64,000 nucleotides of DNA from JBLHKS01 sp047620505 (GTDB lineage: Bacteria; Verrucomicrobiota; Verrucomicrobiia; Verrucomicrobiales; DEV007): positions 4,087-68,086 of the forward strand of contig JBLHKS010000012.1 in assembly GCA_047620505.1 (NCBI GenBank), given 5' to 3'. Below, one piece after another: positions 60,702-64,000 of this stretch. Each line of letters starts with the position of its first letter. Position 1 is the stretch's first letter. The notes below the pieces were generated by a model. That model was not told the origin of the DNA and made no database searches. It saw nothing but the letters and a program-made list of their open reading frames with translations. The position numbers were made by a program, and so were the translations under genes.

Positions 60702-61952
60702 TCAGCCGAAAAGTCGCTTGAGGTGCCGGGCGAAGAGATTCTCGGTCACGTTCTTCGCGATCACTTCGGAATTTGATCTAAGCATCCCGAGGTAACGCTC
60801 GCCCATTTTCGCTGCGACTTTGTAACCGACGTGTAGCAGCTGCCGGACGTGCGCGTTGAATTCCGGGCAAGAAAGGTCGTGCCGGAGCGCGTTTTGATAC
60901 TGCTCGGAGGTCCAACCATCGACCTCGTCTGCGCTGGGAAGTTTCGCCGGGTCGATGTCGATGACCGCCGCGTACGGAGCGCAGAGAGCTTCCTGATTGG
61001 CGAGCGCTTCGCGATAAACTTCCTTGGCCAAAGCTAAGCCTTCGCCGCCCGCCTCCGCGAGGCCGATGAGCTCTTCCAGCCAGGTGGTGCCAGCGGTTTT
61101 GAGGTGGATTCCAGCGCCGGTGCGCTTCAAAACACGGCTGATCGGCCCGTATATCGAAAATTTGTCGCTGCCCGAATGGACGCTGAGCTTAAGATTGGCT
61201 GGCAGGCCATAGGCGTCAACGGCGTGAGCGATCACGGCGATATCGTCGTTGAATTCGCGTTCGAACTGAGACGCATCGCCGACGTAATCGACGCCTTTGT
61301 TGAATCGTCCGGTGAACTTCGGGGCGATGGTTTGGACCGGGATATCCTGATCCGCAATCGCGGCGAGGATCACGAGTAACTCCGGCGGCGTCTGCGGCGC
61401 GTCGGTTTCGTCCATGCTGATTTCGGTTATGAAACCGCCCTCTCCCTTGAGCGCGACAATCGCCCGATAAATCCGGCCAGCGTCCATCACGGCGAGCAGA
61501 AATTGGTTTGCAACGCGCTCAACTTCCTCGGCCGAGATCTCGAGTGGGGGTTCGATTCCGACGACTTCGATGCTGCCGATCAATTCCGGGTGGCGACCGA
61601 CAAATGCGCGGACAGCGTCGCGGTCAGGCGTCTTCCCGATCGCATCAGCCACGTCGATCGTGAAGAAATCGCTCGAATCCGCGAAAAGCCGTGCGGTTTC
61701 CAGATTGATGTGATCGGCGTCGACGAAATACGGTTTGTCCCAGCCGAGATCGGTAATCGCCGCGTCAGCAGCTGCTCGGGTCGTCGCCGGCTCGGAACCG
61801 ATCGTGATGTGCTCGCGATGCGATTTATTCCAAACCGGAACGATGTCGACACCGAGTTCGTCGCGCGCTCGAACGCAAGCCCGAAGCTGCGCAGAGCCTT
61901 GATGAGCGAAGCGATCGCCCATACCGAAAGAATATTTACCAATGATCAACAT
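60702..61952 (-). CDS. Tagaturonate/fructuronate epimerase (UxaE)-like protein
   Basis: 416 aa. IGKYSFGMGDRFAHQGSAQL at the N-terminus, PYFVDADHINLETA, APKFTGRFNKGVDYVGD and LSVHSGSDKFSIYGPI match the UxaE family, which interconverts tagaturonate and fructuronate in galacturonate breakdown. The His/Asp-rich segments are probable metal ligands. Cytoplasmic. Palindrome variants at 60834 (RQLLHV) and 61766 (RAAADA). It fits the eda and KGSA-dehydrogenase-like genes as part of uronate catabolism. Confidence 0.82.
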   Translation of the reverse strand: MLIIGKYSFGMGDRFAHQGSAQLRACVRARDELGVDIVPVWNKSHREHITIGSEPATTRAAADAAITDLGWDKPYFVDADHINLETARLFADSSDFFTIDVADAIGKTPDRDAVRAFVGRHPELIGSIEVVGIEPPLEISAEEVERVANQFLLAVMDAGRIYRAIVALKGEGGFITEISMDETDAPQTPPELLVILAAIADQDIPVQTIAPKFTGRFNKGVDYVGDASQFEREFNDDIAVIAHAVDAYGLPANLKLSVHSGSDKFSIYGPISRVLKRTGAGIHLKTAGTTWLEELIGLAEAGGEGLALAKEVYREALANQEALCAPYAAVIDIDPAKLPSADEVDGWTSEQYQNALRHDLSCPEFNAHVRQLLHVGYKVAAKMGERYLGMLRSNSEVIAKNVTENLFARHLKRLFG

Positions 61953-62086
61953 GAGGCGTCCACCGATGCCAACAACCGCCGGTCGGTCAAGAGCAAGGGC
62001 GTGCTAAACGGGCTTGCCTCCCATCATTTCGGTTGACAGGTCGAGCATTCGCTTCCAAAAACGTGTCGATTTCGTCAAATAAGATC

Positions 62087-63340
62087 ATGTCCTTGTTCAC
62101 CGGAAAGAACGTAGTCAGATACGCGGCCCTTATTGGGATCCTCACTGCTTTAGCGTTGGGCTGGTACTTCTTTCGGCCGAACTCGACCCGGTCTGATTTG
62201 ACCGACTACATCGTGCTTGAAGTTTCCACGCTTCCGGAGCCTACCAAAACGGACTATCCGGATTGCTTTATCGTTTTTAAGATGACGCCGGCAGAGGGAG
62301 GCGATCCGATACTGATTCGTCTGAAGGGATTCGAGGGGCGAGAGCTAATGAAGGCTTCGGTCTACAAAGAAGGCGATCGGGTGGCACTGGGGCAGCTGCG
62401 GGAACTCTCAAAAGATGAAGCGCGGGTCGCAGTTTCCAATGATGTCCTGGATCTCCTTCCGGAGTTTACCAGCGATTACTGCGAGTTAGTTCATGCAGCC
62501 CCAGTTGAGTCTCTGGATTCGATTACCTCCGAACTTTTTCGAGGCCGACTCCCTCAAATCCAAGCGGTCCACCCGGAAAAGAGGCAAGCCGTTGTTCGCG
62601 CCTATTTCGAACATCGAATTTCGCTCGAAGATAAACCGGTAAATATATTGATCGGCGACTCCGAGGCGATGGGTTATGGAAATCCGAACGATTCGACTTA
62701 CGCGGCGATGCTGGAGCAATCCATCGGAACGACGATTAATCTGTCGTTTCCAAGTGCATCCCCGGAGGACTACATTTGGCTTGCGGAAATGATATCAGCT
62801 TCCGATTTCAAATTCGATCGGGTCCTGTATGCGTTTAATGTTAGAGCGTTCAATGACATTCCCGATGCCCCCCAGGTTGTCGTTCGAGAACCGCAACTCG
62901 AGGTAACCGAAAACGATCTCCGGAATCTTTGGACGATTGAACGGAATCAGGTGTTTTCGGATTCAACGATTTCACCGGAGAGATTTCCCGGATATAAAGG
63001 GAGTACAAAATTTTCTTGTTCCGGGATCAATGTTAGCCGACTCCGACAATTCTGCGAGAAGATCAAAAAAATTGGCAAACGCCCGATCGCCTTTGCAGTG
63101 CCGTATTGTAAGGAGTTACTCGTGGCTTCGGAAATCGATCAGCAGTTTAACGATGGAATTCATCTTCACCTACCGGTTTTTTTCGAAGCGGGAATCCCGT
63201 TTGTCGATTTTACTGAAGCCGTCCCCGCGAGCGGATTTCGTGACTTGGTGCATTTGAACGAGGCGGGGCATCGCGAATTCGCGGTGAAGCTGGCGGACCT
63301 ACTGAATTCAGAATCGACGGAGTCGGCGCAATCGGAATAA
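62087..63340 (+). CDS. Membrane-anchored SGNH-hydrolase-like protein
   Basis: 417 aa with an N-terminal TM helix (about residues 11-27). An SGNH block I-like IGDSEAMGYG lies near residue 203 and a block V-like DLVHLNEAGH near residue 385, suggesting an AlgX/SGNH-type esterase or acetyltransferase domain, though blocks II and III are not clear. Codon use is more AT-rich than upstream, and no palindrome copy is present. The ATG at 62087 was preferred to a TTG at 62033. Family assignment is tentative. Confidence 0.65.
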   Translation: MSLFTGKNVVRYAALIGILTALALGWYFFRPNSTRSDLTDYIVLEVSTLPEPTKTDYPDCFIVFKMTPAEGGDPILIRLKGFEGRELMKASVYKEGDRVALGQLRELSKDEARVAVSNDVLDLLPEFTSDYCELVHAAPVESLDSITSELFRGRLPQIQAVHPEKRQAVVRAYFEHRISLEDKPVNILIGDSEAMGYGNPNDSTYAAMLEQSIGTTINLSFPSASPEDYIWLAEMISASDFKFDRVLYAFNVRAFNDIPDAPQVVVREPQLEVTENDLRNLWTIERNQVFSDSTISPERFPGYKGSTKFSCSGINVSRLRQFCEKIKKIGKRPIAFAVPYCKELLVASEIDQQFNDGIHLHLPVFFEAGIPFVDFTEAVPASGFRDLVHLNEAGHREFAVKLADLLNSESTESAQSE

Positions 63341-63365
63341 GCTTGTTCAGGGGTTGAAAGCACGA

Positions 63366-63713
63366 CTACAGCGCCAATTTTATATGCTTCGTTTTGAGGT
63401 ATTCGAAGATCGCCTTCCGTGAAAGCTCAAATCCGTATCCGCTGTCACCCCAGCCCTCGTAAGGCGCATAGGGCGTGTTTACCGAGCCATGGTTGACACA
63501 GACGGTGCCCGTTTCGAGAGCATCGCTGGCGGAAAATATTGTCCGTGTGTCGTTGGCGAATAGATAGGATACCAGTCCCCACGGTGTATCGGTGGCCTGA
63601 CGGATCGCGTCGTCGAGATCATCAAAAGCAAGAACAGGAAGCACAGGCCCGAATGTTTCCTCCTGCATCATGCGCATGTTGGCGGTCGCGACGAGAAGGA
63701 GAGATCCTTGCAT
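63366..63713 (-). pseudogene. C-terminal remnant of an aldehyde dehydrogenase
   Basis: 115 aa corresponding only to the end of a roughly 480-aa ALDH: MMQEETFGPVLPVLAFDD, then DTPWGLVSYLF, VNHGSVNTPYAPYEGWGDSGYG. The cofactor domain and catalytic Cys are absent, and an in-frame TAA lies just before the first ATG. It resembles succinate-semialdehyde dehydrogenases. Probably a decayed fragment rather than a working gene. Confidence 0.7.
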
Positions 63714-63750
63714 GGGTTAGGTCAGTAGGAAAATGGGTCGAACCGCCGGT

Positions 63751-63880
63751 TCAAGGCTCGATACAAACTTTCTGCGCTTCGCGGGATTCCATAAGAGGAA
63801 AAGCATCAGTGGCCTGCTCAAGAGGTAAGTGATGCGCAATTATTTTGTCGGCAGGAAAACGCCCGCTATGCAGCAGTCAA
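63751..63880 (-). pseudogene. C-terminal remnant of a zinc-type alcohol/polyol dehydrogenase
   Basis: On the minus strand LLHSGRFPADKIIAHHLPLE runs on to QATDAFPLMESREAQKVCIE with Pro and a stop at 63751. It is the typical tail of medium-chain zinc dehydrogenases. An in-frame TGA lies immediately upstream, so no intact gene exists. It sits beside the ALDH remnant. Confidence 0.55.
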
Positions 63881-63898
63881 CGGTGTGGAAAACTTCCC

Positions 63899-64000
63899 TT
63901 AGAAATTGGCGTAGATTTCGTGCAGTCTGTCCACTGCCCGGTTCCAGGGAACCTCGCGGTAAACGAAGGCGCGCAGCCACCGGATAAATTTCAGGCTCCT
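63899..64000 (-). CDS. C-terminal end of a gene continuing past the window
   Basis: About 33 codons on the minus strand ending RWLRAFVYREVPWNRAVDRL then HEIYANF and TAA at 63899. The aromatic/basic tail resembles the ends of some glycosyltransferases, but too little is visible to name it. Confidence 0.45.
   Translation of the reverse strand, partial: RSLKFIRWLRAFVYREVPWNRAVDRLHEIYANF

Larger units (their letters stand above)
841..61777. repeat. Dispersed 12-bp palindrome family CAGCAGCTGCTG
   Basis: Exact copies start at 1741, 5299, 9293, 12685, 15213, 16251, 21279, 21752, 25961, 26471, 27552, 28295, 30222, 31387, 33511, 39387, 40423, 43136, 46646, 48895, 50621, 51339, 53001, 53867 and 59594. 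Near copies, mostly one or two changes in the outer bases, lie at 841, 2983, 7152, 11532, 14045, 17113, 18950, 19591, 23620, 24255, 35440, 36155, 36651, 37935, 41156, 41677, 44112, 45312, 56996, 57254, 58557, 60834 and 61766. Flanks are Y before and R after in 23 or more of the 25 exact copies, giving YCAGCAGCTGCTGR. The coordinates span the family; the sequence between copies is ordinary. Confidence 0.9.

Noticed and set aside
62033..62061. TTGACA at 62033 as a promoter for the SGNH-like gene
   Set aside because: No acceptable -10 element lies at 16-18 bp spacing.

Overview
The window looks like a dense stretch of chromosome from a GC-rich (about 58-60% by eye) member of the Verrucomicrobiota, with the Planctomycetota as a weaker alternative. 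The reasons are three formylglycine sulfatases, secreted PQQ-type and FG-GAP propellers, a ThuA-domain protein, a Tat-exported sugar isomerase-like protein, DUF4058, a PUR-domain protein and many exported Ala-rich proteins. I see no rRNA or tRNA gene, no CRISPR array and no transposase. Genes are tightly packed on both strands, with many 4-bp start/stop overlaps and several convergent pairs whose ends overlap.

Layout. 0-5 kb: an FHA-adenylate cyclase, a DUF4058 protein, an FG-GAP propeller and a probably frameshifted polyvalent-type kinase. 5-9 kb: an operon of a trypsin-like PDZ protease, its triad-less paralogue and a HAD phosphatase. 9-15 kb: a Gfo/Idh/MocA oxidoreductase, TrmJ, a YqjD-YqjE-YqjK-like trio, YefM/YoeB, a sulfatase and a DUF6883/DUF4926 pair. 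15-19.5 kb: two quinoprotein-like propellers around an orphan DNA methyltransferase, then a sulfotransferase. 19.7-25.9 kb: leuA, truA, ruvX, manC, an L,D-transpeptidase, a PHP protein and an Smr protein. 25.9-28.4 kb: a second sulfatase and a Tat-exported isomerase-like protein. 28.4-35.5 kb: a histidine kinase / response regulator / response-regulator-cyclase operon, mnmA and a di-haem peroxidase. 36-37.65 kb: a small accessory block bounded by direct repeats and ending at the 3' end of eda. 37.6-52 kb: eda, ThuA, a glycosyltransferase, an esterase, MFS and TauE transporters, alr, a GHL10 hydrolase, trpS, a PUR protein, a PanB-like protein, HicAB and a ketoglutarate-semialdehyde dehydrogenase. 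52-62 kb: a HerA-type ATPase, a phosphoesterase, membrane proteins, an SDR, a third sulfatase and a tagaturonate-epimerase-like protein. 62-64 kb: a lower-GC edge with an SGNH-like protein and truncated ALDH and ADH remnants.

How the genes fit together. The sulfatases, isomerase/oxidoreductase proteins, UxaE-like epimerase, KDPG aldolase and ketoglutarate-semialdehyde dehydrogenase fit a lifestyle of degrading sulfated or uronate-containing polysaccharides, although the genes are scattered and not in one PUL. Two class III cyclases point to cyclic-nucleotide signalling.

The strongest unexplained signal is a dispersed 12-bp palindrome, CAGCAGCTGCTG (consensus YCAGCAGCTGCTGR). I count 25 exact copies and about 22 near copies, roughly one per gene. 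They occur in all three reading frames and between genes, and they are scarce in the two blocks that look foreign. This resembles a highly iterated palindrome such as cyanobacterial HIP1, but with a different and longer sequence that I do not recognise from the literature.
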